Assembly: GCF_002278035.1 (NCBI RefSeq)
Contig: NZ_CP022604.1
Location: 1,364,001-1,428,000, forward strand
DNA length: 64,000 bases
Origin: Ochrobactrum quorumnocens
GTDB taxonomy: Bacteria > Pseudomonadota > Alphaproteobacteria > Rhizobiales > Rhizobiaceae
Reading direction: 5' to 3'
Of this stretch, positions 25,876 to 34,025 are shown in pieces; positions within the stretch are counted from its first letter, which is position 1, and the number at the start of each line of letters is the position of its first letter. The translations under genes were made by a program, and so were the position numbers. The notes below the pieces were generated by a model. It was not told the origin of the DNA, did no database searches, and worked only from the letters and a program-made list of their open reading frames with translations.

Positions 25876-26010
25876 GGGCTGGAGCGACAGGATAACCGGT
25901 CAAAATGCGACCGGGTGACTGGGCCTGAACGAGGTTCCAATGTCATGACGGAGGCACAAAGCCTGGACTGCGTCGGGAACCGCAGTAAAGGCTTTCGAGA
26001 ATGGGAACGA
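25876..26010 (+). promoter_or_regulatory. Structured leader upstream of the AraC-type regulator
   Basis: The 5' region of the next gene has consecutive perfect hairpins: CCGGTC/GACCGG (about 25896-25914), AGGC/GCCT (about 25952-25964) and CTGCG/CGCAG (about 25968-25985). GGGCTGG- and GGGTGACTGG-like segments lie between them. It is GC-rich compared with its AT-rich upstream flank. It could be a riboswitch or another RNA leader. I compared it with the glycine, SAH, SAM-II and guanidine consensus patterns as I remember them and saw no match. Confidence 0.4.
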
Positions 26011-26017
26011 TCAGGCT

Positions 26018-27016
26018 ATGAATCAAGCTTCATCGATTAAGCGGTCTATTGTTTTTTTTCTGGTCCCTGACTTCTCGATGATCGCATTCGCGACAGCGAT
26101 TGAACCGCTGCGTATTGCTAATCGAATGCTGGGCTATGAGGCCTATCGCTGGCGGCTCACCTCCACCGATGGCAAACCGGTTAAAGCATCCAATGACGTG
26201 GAGTGCGCGGTCAATGCGTCGCTGGAAGATGAGCGCCGCTTTTTGCAGCGCGAACAACGCCCATCCATGGTGTTTGTCTGCTCCGGCGTCTTTGTCGAAG
26301 AATTCCGCAACAAGTCAGTCTTCGCGTGGCTCCGAGAGGAATATAACCGCGGCGTTGCGGTCGGCGGTCTTTGTACCGGGGCGCACATTCTTGCGGCAGC
26401 CGGCCTTCTTTCCGGCAAACGCTGTGCCATTCACTGGGAAAACCTGCCCGGCTTTTCAGAAGCCTTTCCAAAGGCCGAGGTCTATGCCGATCTCTTCGAG
26501 GTCGACAGCAACATCTACACATGCGCAGGTGGAACGGCGGCGCTCGACATGATGCTGAAGCTTATCGGCGATGATTTCGATGATAATCTGGTCAATCGAA
26601 TTTGCGAACAGGCTCTCACCGACCGTGTCCGTAATCCGCATGATCGTCAGCGTCTGCCGCTGCGTGCACGTCTCGGTATTCAGAATTCGAAGATACTCAC
26701 CATCATCGAAATGATGGAGGCCAATCTTTCAGAACCGGAAGCGCTTATCGACGTGGCCCATAATATTGGCCTATCGCGTCGCCAGGTCGAACGTCTCTTC
26801 CGTCAGGAAATGGGCCGTTCCCCCGCGCGCTATTATTTGGAAATACGCCTCGACAGAGCGCGTCATCTGTTGCTGCAATCATCCATGCCAGTGGTCGAAG
26901 TGGCGGTCGCGTGTGGCTTCGTTTCCGCGTCGCATTTTTCCAAGTGCTATCGTGAACTTTATGGACGTTCGCCGCAGCAGGAGCGAGCAGATCGTAAAAT
27001 GCTCGTCGCAGCTTAA
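26018..27016 (+). CDS. GlxA-type transcriptional regulator (DJ-1/PfpI domain plus AraC HTH)
   Basis: This 332-residue regulator has two domains. An N-terminal DJ-1/PfpI-like amidase-fold domain (about residues 10-190) includes VGGLCTGAHILAAAGLL, with Cys119 in the nucleophile-elbow position. A C-terminal AraC/XylS DNA-binding domain (about 225-325) includes IDVAHNIGLSRRQVERLFRQ and VAVACGFVSASHFSKCYREL. Relatives such as GbdR, CdhR and SouR activate betaine, carnitine or sarcosine catabolism in pseudomonads. The next gene, 245 bases downstream, encodes a dimethylglycine/sarcosine-dehydrogenase-like enzyme, so this protein probably senses a methylated amine and activates it. The effector is not known. 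Confidence 0.9.
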   Translation: MNQASSIKRSIVFFLVPDFSMIAFATAIEPLRIANRMLGYEAYRWRLTSTDGKPVKASNDVECAVNASLEDERRFLQREQRPSMVFVCSGVFVEEFRNKSVFAWLREEYNRGVAVGGLCTGAHILAAAGLLSGKRCAIHWENLPGFSEAFPKAEVYADLFEVDSNIYTCAGGTAALDMMLKLIGDDFDDNLVNRICEQALTDRVRNPHDRQRLPLRARLGIQNSKILTIIEMMEANLSEPEALIDVAHNIGLSRRQVERLFRQEMGRSPARYYLEIRLDRARHLLLQSSMPVVEVAVACGFVSASHFSKCYRELYGRSPQQERADRKMLVAA

Positions 27017-27034
27017 CCACCATTCTTGTCTCAG

Positions 27035-27067
27035 AAGCCGCATCTTTCATGACGCGGCTTTTCTTTT
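27035..27067 (+). terminator. Rho-independent terminator after the AraC-type gene
   Basis: AAGCCGC (27035-27041) pairs with GCGGCTT (27054-27060) and is followed by TTCTTTT. It lies 18 bases after the stop codon. Confidence 0.8.
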
Positions 27068-27260
27068 AAAATCATACAGATAATCCTACACCCTGATTCA
27101 AATCGTCAGCTTGACGTATGATTAGATCAGCGCATTCTAATCAATGTGTAACAACCAATAAGCTTCGGTCGCCTCACGCCGTTATTATGTCGTAGAATGA
27201 CAATTGTCGGCCAATGCCAACCACTATGATTCCGTCAAATACAAAATGGGATCGCATAAA

Positions 27261-29822
27261 ATGGCAGAGTTTCCTAAGAAGGCCAAAGTAGTCATTGTCG
27301 GGCTCGGCGGTATTGTTGGCGCGTCGGTCGTTCATCACCTGATTGAGCGTGGCTGGGACGATATCGTCGGTATCGATAAGTCCGGCATCCCCACCGATAT
27401 TGGCTCCACAGCGCACGCATCCGATTTCTGCTATGCGACCAGTCATGATTTCCTGTCGTGCTGGACGACGCTCTACTCCATCGATTTCTACGAAAAGATG
27501 GGCCATTACGCCCGCGTCGGCGGTATTGAAGTCGCGCGTGTTGGCGACGATTCCCGCATGGAAGAGTTGAAGCGCAAGGTGGCTTCGGGCAAAGCCTTTG
27601 GCACACGCGCCCGCCTGATGGAACCATCGGAGGTCAAAGAGAAGTTCCCTCTTATTGAAGAGAGTCTCGTTCAGGGCGGCTTGTGGGATCCGGATGCAGG
27701 TCTTGTCATCCCTCGCTCACAAACAGTAGCAGGCAAGCTGATCGATCAGGCTGAAGCTGCAGGCAAACTGCAAAGCTTTGCCAACACCCCGGCGCAGTCG
27801 CTCATTGTTGAGAATGGTCGCATTAAGGGCGTCGTCACACATCGCGGTACGATTGAAGCCGATTACGTCGTCATCTGCGCAGGTCTTTGGGGCCGTCTTA
27901 TTGCTGAAATGGTCGGAGAAGACCTCCCGGTCATGCCAATTGACCATCCACTGACATTCTTTGGCCCTTACAATGAATTTGCCGGAACCGGCAAGGAAAT
28001 CGGCTGGCCGCTTCTGCGCGATCAAGGCAATTCAGCTTATATGCGCGATACAGGCGACCCGAAGACTGCCGAAGGCGGTCAGATCGAATGGGGCTATTAC
28101 GAGGAAACCAATCCGCGCCTCTGCCATCCACGTGATCTTCTTGAAAAGCATGAAGCGCGTCTGTCGCCATCACAGCGCGATCTCGATATGGAACAAGTTC
28201 TCGAACCGCTTGAACGCGCAATCGAGTTGACGCCGATCCTTGGAGAACTGGGCTATAATGAAAGCCACTCTTTCAATGGTTTCCTGCAGGTGACAACTGA
28301 CGGCGGTCCATCTATGGGCGAAAGTCAGATGGTGCGCGGCCTTTGGTATGCGGTTGCCATCTGGGTCAAGGACGGACCCGGCATGGGCAAGCTCATCGCC
28401 GATTGGATGACCGATGGCCGTACTTCCATCGATCATCATGCCATCGATTATTCGCGCTTCTATCCGCATCAGTTGACCGAGCAATTCATCTGGGATCGCT
28501 GCACCGAAACCGCGATGAAGGTCTATAACCCAGCAGTCCATCCGCGAGAGCCATTCTCCAAGGGGCGTAATATTCGCCGCTCGCCATTCTATGAACGCGA
28601 GAAGGAACTTGGCGGCCATTTCATGGAGCTTGGCGGCTGGGAGCGTGCACACGGCTATGCTGCTAATGAACATCTACTGGAAAAATACGGCGACCGCATT
28701 CCGGTACGTGAAAACGAATGGGACAACCGCCATTTCTGGCGCGTTTCCAACGCCGAACATCTAGCTCTGAGCGACGATTGTGGCATCATCAATCTTTCGC
28801 ATTTCGCCATGTATGACATTGAAGGTCCAGATCATGTCGAACTGATGGAATGGCTATGTGCCGCAAAGATCGGCGGCGATACCAATATCGGAAAAGGCAT
28901 TTACACCCACTTCCTCGACGAGGAAGGTATGGTGCGTGCCGACTTCACTGCGATCCGCATGGCTGACCGTATCCGCATGATCAACGGCGCCGATGCTGGT
29001 CCGCGCGACTTCCATTACATGCGTCGCGTAGCCGAAGATAAAGGCTTTGATGTTACCATCACTGATGTAACGGAAAAATACGTCACCATCGGAATCTGGG
29101 GACCGAATGCCCGCGACAATCTCAAGAAGGTTGTCGAAAATCCTGAAGGTCTTGATCTCGAAAACTTCCCATTTGCGGCCATCAAGCCGATCCGCATTGC
29201 AGGCAAAGACGTAACCGCGTTCCGCATTTCCTATGTTGGCGAACAGGGCTGGGAATTGCATATGCGCTATGAGGACGGTCTTGCCATCTGGGACGCGCTG
29301 CGCTCCACCGGCGCAATCGCCGTGGGCGTTGAAACCTATGCCAATACGCGCCGCATGGAAAAAAGCCTTCGACTTCAGAATGCAGACCTGCTCACCGAGT
29401 ATAATTTGCTCGAAGCGGACCTCGCACGCCCAAAGGTCAAGGAAGCTGACTTCAGCGGTAAGGCCAAACACCTTGAATACAAGGCTCGCGATCATCAGCC
29501 AGCTATGCTCTGCACGCTGGTTATGAGCGAGAACGTCGATAAAAAGGGTGTGGCTCGCTACCCGGTCGGTATTCTACCGGTTATGGACCCTGAAACCGGC
29601 GAAACACTAGTCGATGAACTTGGACGCCGTTCGTTCACCTCATCCATTGCTTACGGCCCGACCATCGGCAAGAATATCGCACTTGCTTATCTGCCTTGGT
29701 CCTATTGTCAGGAAGGCCGCAAGCTCGACGTGGAATATTTCGGCGAGACCTACCCCGTCGAAGTCGTGTCGATTGGCTACAAGCCGCTTTACGACCCAGA
29801 AAGCCTCAAGCCGCGTAGTTGA
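27261..29822 (+). CDS. Dimethylglycine/sarcosine-dehydrogenase-like FAD-GcvT fusion
   Basis: This 853-residue protein has an N-terminal DAO-type FAD domain (about residues 8-390). A GcvT-like folate-binding domain and its C-terminal barrel fill about 420-850 (GIINLSHFAMYDIEGPDHVE, SYVGEQGWELHMRYEDGLAIWDAL). The layout matches dimethylglycine and sarcosine dehydrogenases, which oxidise N-methyl groups and pass the one-carbon unit to tetrahydrofolate. DIGSTAHASDF carries His52, equivalent to the histidine that binds FAD covalently in mammalian DMGDH. The nucleotide motif reads VGLGGIVGAS, off-register from GxGxxG. The start is uncertain: a TTG at 27204 and ATGs at 27246 and 27261 are in frame. 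GGGA ten bases before 27261 favours it. An upstream GlxA/AraC regulator suggests methylated-amine induction. The exact substrate is open. Confidence 0.85.
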   Translation: MAEFPKKAKVVIVGLGGIVGASVVHHLIERGWDDIVGIDKSGIPTDIGSTAHASDFCYATSHDFLSCWTTLYSIDFYEKMGHYARVGGIEVARVGDDSRMEELKRKVASGKAFGTRARLMEPSEVKEKFPLIEESLVQGGLWDPDAGLVIPRSQTVAGKLIDQAEAAGKLQSFANTPAQSLIVENGRIKGVVTHRGTIEADYVVICAGLWGRLIAEMVGEDLPVMPIDHPLTFFGPYNEFAGTGKEIGWPLLRDQGNSAYMRDTGDPKTAEGGQIEWGYYEETNPRLCHPRDLLEKHEARLSPSQRDLDMEQVLEPLERAIELTPILGELGYNESHSFNGFLQVTTDGGPSMGESQMVRGLWYAVAIWVKDGPGMGKLIADWMTDGRTSIDHHAIDYSRFYPHQLTEQFIWDRCTETAMKVYNPAVHPREPFSKGRNIRRSPFYEREKELGGHFMELGGWERAHGYAANEHLLEKYGDRIPVRENEWDNRHFWRVSNAEHLALSDDCGIINLSHFAMYDIEGPDHVELMEWLCAAKIGGDTNIGKGIYTHFLDEEGMVRADFTAIRMADRIRMINGADAGPRDFHYMRRVAEDKGFDVTITDVTEKYVTIGIWGPNARDNLKKVVENPEGLDLENFPFAAIKPIRIAGKDVTAFRISYVGEQGWELHMRYEDGLAIWDALRSTGAIAVGVETYANTRRMEKSLRLQNADLLTEYNLLEADLARPKVKEADFSGKAKHLEYKARDHQPAMLCTLVMSENVDKKGVARYPVGILPVMDPETGETLVDELGRRSFTSSIAYGPTIGKNIALAYLPWSYCQEGRKLDVEYFGETYPVEVVSIGYKPLYDPESLKPRS

Positions 29823-29830
29823 TAAAAAAT

Positions 29831-29853
29831 CCGGGGCAATACCCCGGCTTTTT
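29831..29853 (+). terminator. Rho-independent terminator
   Basis: CCGGGG (29831-29836) pairs with CCCCGG (29842-29847) and is followed by CTTTTT. It lies eight bases after the stop of the flavoprotein gene. Confidence 0.88.
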
Positions 29854-29899
29854 CAATTTCTTATGCCAATATCCGCTAAGTGGGACTCAGAGGATATTG

Positions 29900-30009
29900 G
29901 TTAAAGCAATTCCAGCAAAAGTGGGAACCGGCTTTGCATTCGGAAATGCGTAAAAACAAATAGTTACAGCAGTTCCAACGATTCAATATTAACTGGAACC
30001 GCTGTAAGC
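29900..30009. repeat. Mosaic repeat, module A (copy 6)
   Basis: TTAAAGCAATTCCAGCAAAA, GTGGGAACCGGCTTTGCATT, ATGCGTAAAAACAAATAGTT and a CAGTTCC/GGAACCGCTG dyad give a near-complete module A. It runs straight into module D. Confidence 0.82.
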
Positions 30010-30078
30010 GCGTGTGGCAATTGAACATTTTCAAGACCTGATGCGCCAGCGTCTCAGCGTCTTGGTATTACGATCAGC
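30004..30078. repeat. Mosaic repeat, module D (copy 2)
   Basis: This stretch matches 9437-9515 over about 75 bp (GTGTGGCAATTGAAC, TTTTCAAG, CTTGGTAT). Its far end runs into the TAA stop codon of the small exported protein gene on the minus strand. Confidence 0.6.
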
Positions 30079-30369
30079 TTACTGGATAGTCACTTTGCCC
30101 CCGGAAATCGTAATCGTTTCGTCGCCCTTCAGCGCCTCACGATCACCATTCGGGAAGGTTACAAAGCAACCACCGCTGCAAAAATCTACTGTTTCGCCCG
30201 GTGCAACAAGCATTTCACGTTTGGAAGCGCCCTCGGTGACAACGATGGTCTGTGCTGAGCTGTCGTTATTGGCAACAGTCGCAGCATAAAGGCTCGGTAT
30301 GGAGAACGAAATCGCGAGCATTGCACCAAATGCGACCTTGCCAGCATAATTGATCTGAGTTCTGTTCAT
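30079..30369 (-). CDS. Small exported protein of unknown function
   Basis: This 96-residue protein, MNRTQINYAGKVAFGAMLAI..., has a typical Sec signal peptide with a likely cleavage after SLYA (about residues 26-29). The mature part is about 67 residues. It has a central VDFCSGGCFVTFPNGDREAL with two cysteines four apart, possibly a disulfide or metal site, then a strand-rich C-terminus. I do not recognise a domain. It is monocistronic, with the MscS-type gene 155 bases away on the same strand and further upstream on the plus coordinate. It is probably periplasmic. Confidence 0.75.
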   Translation of the reverse strand: MNRTQINYAGKVAFGAMLAISFSIPSLYAATVANNDSSAQTIVVTEGASKREMLVAPGETVDFCSGGCFVTFPNGDREALKGDETITISGGKVTIQ

Positions 30370-30523
30370 ATCGTTTCCCCTGCTCCGCTACACTTCGAAC
30401 ATTCGAGCCAGATATCGGCTTTATTGCTCCGAGACAGTGCGCCTGTCCCTTTTCACGATCATTTATAAAGCTTCAAAACTGAACTGCAACTGAACGACAT
30501 GTTCATAAATTGCATCTGTTTAT

Positions 30524-33124
30524 TCAGACCTTGTCATCGTGCTCTGGCTTATCAGCCTTTTCTGGCCCCGATGGCTTTTCCTTTCGCTTTTTTGCAGCGC
30601 CCGGGACATCTTTATTAACCAGCTCGGACAGTTTCTCTATTTCAGAAACTCCTAGCACCAGATCAGTGGAAGATGAAGCCAGCTGGATGCCTTCAGCATG
30701 GAATCGCTCAACAATCTGGAATCGCAACTCGTTTTTGATACCACCCGTCGATGTAATATCTGCAACATGCGCATAGACATCGAAGATCATCAGCGAGTCC
30801 GTCATGCTCTGAAAGGCTACGAACGGCTCCGGATTTTTCAGGATCGACGGATGGCTGCGGATAATTTCCAGCAGCAACGTGTGAACGCGACGCGGCTCGT
30901 CCGTATAGGCTGCCTGCACGTTGATATCGATACGTCCGAGCTTATTGCGAAGCGTCCAGTTACCGACGTTGCCATTGATAAGGGTTGAGTTAGGAACAAC
31001 GATCGATTGCTTTTGGAACGTCTCCACTTCCGTCGCACGAACACTGATCTTTTTGACGATACCACTGACGGTTCCCGCTTCAACCCAGTCACCAACCTTG
31101 AACGGCCGCTCAGCCAGTAAGATCAGACCGGAAACAAAGTTCTGGACGATATTCTGAAGACCAAAACCGATACCAAGCGACAGACCACCAGCAATCAGTG
31201 CGAGGCTGGAAAGATTGAAGCCTGCCGCAGAAACGGCGACAAGAGCTGCAAGAACCAACCCGACATAGCCGATCACTGTGCGGATCGAATTGCGCACACC
31301 GGAGTCAACGCGCCCGCGTGCCATGACACTGTTGTCGAGCCAGTTCTGGAACCAGCGCGTCATCAGATAGACAAGGACGAAAAGTGCGATACCCGTGAGA
31401 ATCCCCATCAGCGAGATGGAAATATTTCCGATCTGGAAGCCCGTCATCAGATTGTAGAAGGTGCTTTTCAGCTCTGACCACTGGAAACCGAACTGCATAA
31501 GCACAAGCGGTATACCGACCAATGCCACGACAAAATTGATGAGAATGCCAACCGCAAGCCCGATCTGGTCGAGAGTCGCTTCATCAAAATGAAAGCGATC
31601 GCGCATCACTCGCCCTATCGGGCTGGAAGCAAAAGCCTGCTCTTCCGAAATGGCACGTCCTGTAAGGAAACCGAGATACATGGTCACGAGGAAAGCGCCG
31701 GTTACGACAATCTGCTGCGCTGCAAAGCGGGCAAGACCGATAAAACCGAAACCCGCAGCGAAGATTGGCAGCAGACCCAGGATAATCAGGAAAATCCGAA
31801 ATGCCTTCGGCCAAGGGCGAACGCCCTCTTCACCGTTTCTCTCAATAGGCTTCAACAGCGCTATGATCAGTATCAAAACGCCAATTACCACAGTCGAAAG
31901 CAGGCTTTTTGCCATCGTCAGTGAAAGTGGCGAGGAAAGGATTTGATTGACCTTGCCAAAGAACGAGTCGAGCCCGTTGATCAGCGCCATACCAGTAATC
32001 AGCCAGACAAGAACCCGGCCCGGACGGGGGGCTACAGGAACCAGTCGCCACGCGGGTGTGTAGGGGCTGATACAGGCAAACGCGAGCCGGCTAATGAAGA
32101 AAACAATGCCGAGAACAATAAAGAGCGACTGTAAAAGTGCTGCTATATCAGGTCTTAAGACATTGAAGTAATTGAGAAAGAAATATGTTGTGGCGAGGAA
32201 AACACCAACCGCACCCGATGGGATAGCTGTTGACCAGAAAGCCACGGACAGGCGGCTCAGATAGGATGGCGCTTCAATTGTCGGATCGCGCTCATAGAGA
32301 GAACCAAGCATACGGCGCGCGCCAAGCTGGATGATCAATGCCGCGACGAATGCAAAAAAAGCCGCGGCAAGAAACGAGTTCAGCTTGAAGGTTGAAACGA
32401 AGCGCCACCATGATTTTACAATGCTCCACAGCGAAACCATCTGGTCGCCCGCAGCGGATGTAACTTCCGTACCAAGCGTCAGGTCGAGGCTGACCCGCTG
32501 AGAGAGTGTCTGTGCAAACAAATCACGGCGCATATTGCCGATTTTTGCCGACATCTGATTGACTGATAGCGATGCATCCTCGGTCTCGCCGATGACTGCA
32601 TTGATTTCGGCTTTTTCAGCAGCCAAGCGCGCACGCTCTTCTGCAACAATGGTTGGCTCTGCTGGTTGATCACCCGAAGGAGCCGCACCCAATTGCTCAA
32701 GCCGCGTGTTAATTTCGGTCAGACGCGGACGAAATGCTACGCCTGCATCAAGCAGTTTCTTGGAAAGACCATCAAGCTGCAGCTTGAGATTGGCCAGCGT
32801 TTCATCGCTGGTGGATGACTTCTGCAACTGATCATTGATGGTTTTCGTCTGCTGCTTGAGATCGTTGATGATCGGCTTTTGCTGCTGCACCACGCTGGAG
32901 ACTGGTATGCTATTTGCAGTTGGCGCGGGGACGGCCGCTGCCGGAACAGGAGTTTCAGGGGGAGCCGACTGTTGAGCAGCAGGCTGAACCGGTTTCGGTT
33001 TGTTATCCTGAGCAAAAGAACCGTCCAGCGCCCCAAGCGACACAGCAAAAGCGGACAATGCAAATGCAATGGCGCGGAACGTCGGTAAATATGCCAATTT
33101 GAACTCTGCCAATTTCACGATCAC
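30524..33124 (-). CDS. Large MscS-type mechanosensitive channel with periplasmic N-domain
   Basis: This 866-residue protein has a signal peptide (LPTFRAIAFALSAFAVSLGA). A Pro/Ala-rich stretch follows, then a coiled, DUF3772-like periplasmic domain (about residues 85-230). About ten membrane segments come next, with the MscS core near the C-terminus. The core includes SLALIAGGLSLGIGFGLQNI, VQNFVSGLILLAERPFKVGD, WVEAGTVSGIVKKISVRATE and VVPNSTLINGNVGNWTL, the pore-lining helix and beta domain of MscS. The architecture resembles MscK/MscM/YbiO. It should release solutes under hypo-osmotic shock. The C-terminal tail is Lys/Glu-rich. It stands alone, with no partner gene. Confidence 0.92.
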   Translation of the reverse strand: MIVKLAEFKLAYLPTFRAIAFALSAFAVSLGALDGSFAQDNKPKPVQPAAQQSAPPETPVPAAAVPAPTANSIPVSSVVQQQKPIINDLKQQTKTINDQLQKSSTSDETLANLKLQLDGLSKKLLDAGVAFRPRLTEINTRLEQLGAAPSGDQPAEPTIVAEERARLAAEKAEINAVIGETEDASLSVNQMSAKIGNMRRDLFAQTLSQRVSLDLTLGTEVTSAAGDQMVSLWSIVKSWWRFVSTFKLNSFLAAAFFAFVAALIIQLGARRMLGSLYERDPTIEAPSYLSRLSVAFWSTAIPSGAVGVFLATTYFFLNYFNVLRPDIAALLQSLFIVLGIVFFISRLAFACISPYTPAWRLVPVAPRPGRVLVWLITGMALINGLDSFFGKVNQILSSPLSLTMAKSLLSTVVIGVLILIIALLKPIERNGEEGVRPWPKAFRIFLIILGLLPIFAAGFGFIGLARFAAQQIVVTGAFLVTMYLGFLTGRAISEEQAFASSPIGRVMRDRFHFDEATLDQIGLAVGILINFVVALVGIPLVLMQFGFQWSELKSTFYNLMTGFQIGNISISLMGILTGIALFVLVYLMTRWFQNWLDNSVMARGRVDSGVRNSIRTVIGYVGLVLAALVAVSAAGFNLSSLALIAGGLSLGIGFGLQNIVQNFVSGLILLAERPFKVGDWVEAGTVSGIVKKISVRATEVETFQKQSIVVPNSTLINGNVGNWTLRNKLGRIDINVQAAYTDEPRRVHTLLLEIIRSHPSILKNPEPFVAFQSMTDSLMIFDVYAHVADITSTGGIKNELRFQIVERFHAEGIQLASSSTDLVLGVSEIEKLSELVNKDVPGAAKKRKEKPSGPEKADKPEHDDKV

Positions 33125-33479
33125 TGTTTCTACATAAGGCTCGTTAAAGCGGAAGCAAGCCTTACAACATCCGCCTGAAAATCTAAATTTGTTTTATAGA
33201 CGAACGAACGTTTCTGTTGGTGATCTCGGCCCTTGCTCACCTGCTAATTCACACCGTACCGCAAGCCGCCATTCAAAACGACACACTGAACTCGACAAAA
33301 ATAGATTCCAATTTGTGAATCGATGCTGTAGGTGTCAACGCTAAGTCCCGAGAAGAATACAAAATTTTTGAATCGGGCTTTGCATAAAATCGAATAACTA
33401 GAGTGGCTTAGACCGATGGAAAACCACTCTGGCACTGGCTAATTTCTGCGGAAAGACTGTAGAGGAAAGTCCGAGCGTT
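33125..33479. other. Gene-free region between the MscS-type gene and the next ORF
   Basis: No coding frame is convincing here. A decayed module A-like fragment runs from about 33365 to 33430 (GAATCGGGCTTTGCAT, ATAACTAGAGTGG), with AGAGTGG/CCACTCT forming a seven-bp hairpin. The rest is AT-rich and probably holds divergent promoters that I cannot place with confidence. Confidence 0.5.
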
Positions 33480-33911
33480 TTGATTAAGGGCACAAACAAC
33501 AAGGATCAGCACACTGATCGTCATCGTCAGCATGGTTTCATGCTGTTCGTGACGTGCGTCCTGTCGTTTGCAGCCTTTATGTTTGCTGTGGACCTTTCTG
33601 CACTCGGTAATGAAGCCTCCCGCAATACGCCCAAAAGCATGGCCGCGCAGCAGGTTGCTGATGCACCTGCTATACCTGCTCGTCAACAATCGACGCCTGT
33701 ACCGCAGCCAATGCGCGCCGTTCTTGCAGAGGCAATTGCAGCAAAAATCAAAGCAGCATATCCTGATGGAAATGGTGCAGGCCTATCGGTACTGCCGAGT
33801 GATCTTGCATTCTTCGACACAAAGCCTGTCGAGGCTGCAATCACAAACACGATTTTGAGACTTTCACGAGGCACACATGCTTCGGTTCGTGCACCACCCG
33901 TGAGTGCCTGA
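33480..33911 (+). CDS. Small membrane-anchored protein of unknown function
   Basis: This 143-residue reading frame has a charged N-terminus (KGTNNKDQHTDRHRQHG) and one hydrophobic segment, FMLFVTCVLSFAAFMFAVDL. A low-complexity, Pro/Ala-rich exported region follows, with LPSDLAFFDTKPVEAAITNT near the end. The start is a TTG at 33480, preceded by GAGGAAAG about ten bases upstream. An ATG at 33540 inside the hydrophobic segment is the alternative. I recognise no domain. It sits just before secDF, the place where yajC is often found, but it does not resemble YajC. Hypothetical, and only moderately certain to be real. Confidence 0.55.
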   Translation: MIKGTNNKDQHTDRHRQHGFMLFVTCVLSFAAFMFAVDLSALGNEASRNTPKSMAAQQVADAPAIPARQQSTPVPQPMRAVLAEAIAAKIKAAYPDGNGAGLSVLPSDLAFFDTKPVEAAITNTILRLSRGTHASVRAPPVSA

Positions 33912-34025
33912 AAGATCGTCCTTGAGATTGGCATTGACCAGTCCTGAATCACTTACGAAAAATGCGTTTTATGCTTTTGTATTTAATACGAAATTTGAAG
34001 CGCTCAATATCCGGAATTTCAACTC

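Noticed and set aside
25861..26017. Glycine riboswitch upstream of the AraC-type gene
   Set aside because: The conserved glycine aptamer blocks are missing. The region is reported only as an unassigned structured leader.
33460..33477. AGAGGAAAGTCCGAGCG, similar to the conserved GAGGAAAGTCCGG of RNase P RNA
   Set aside because: Only about 15 bases match. The rest of the P4 helix and the long conserved domains are absent, and the segment fits better as the ribosome binding site of the frame starting at 33480.
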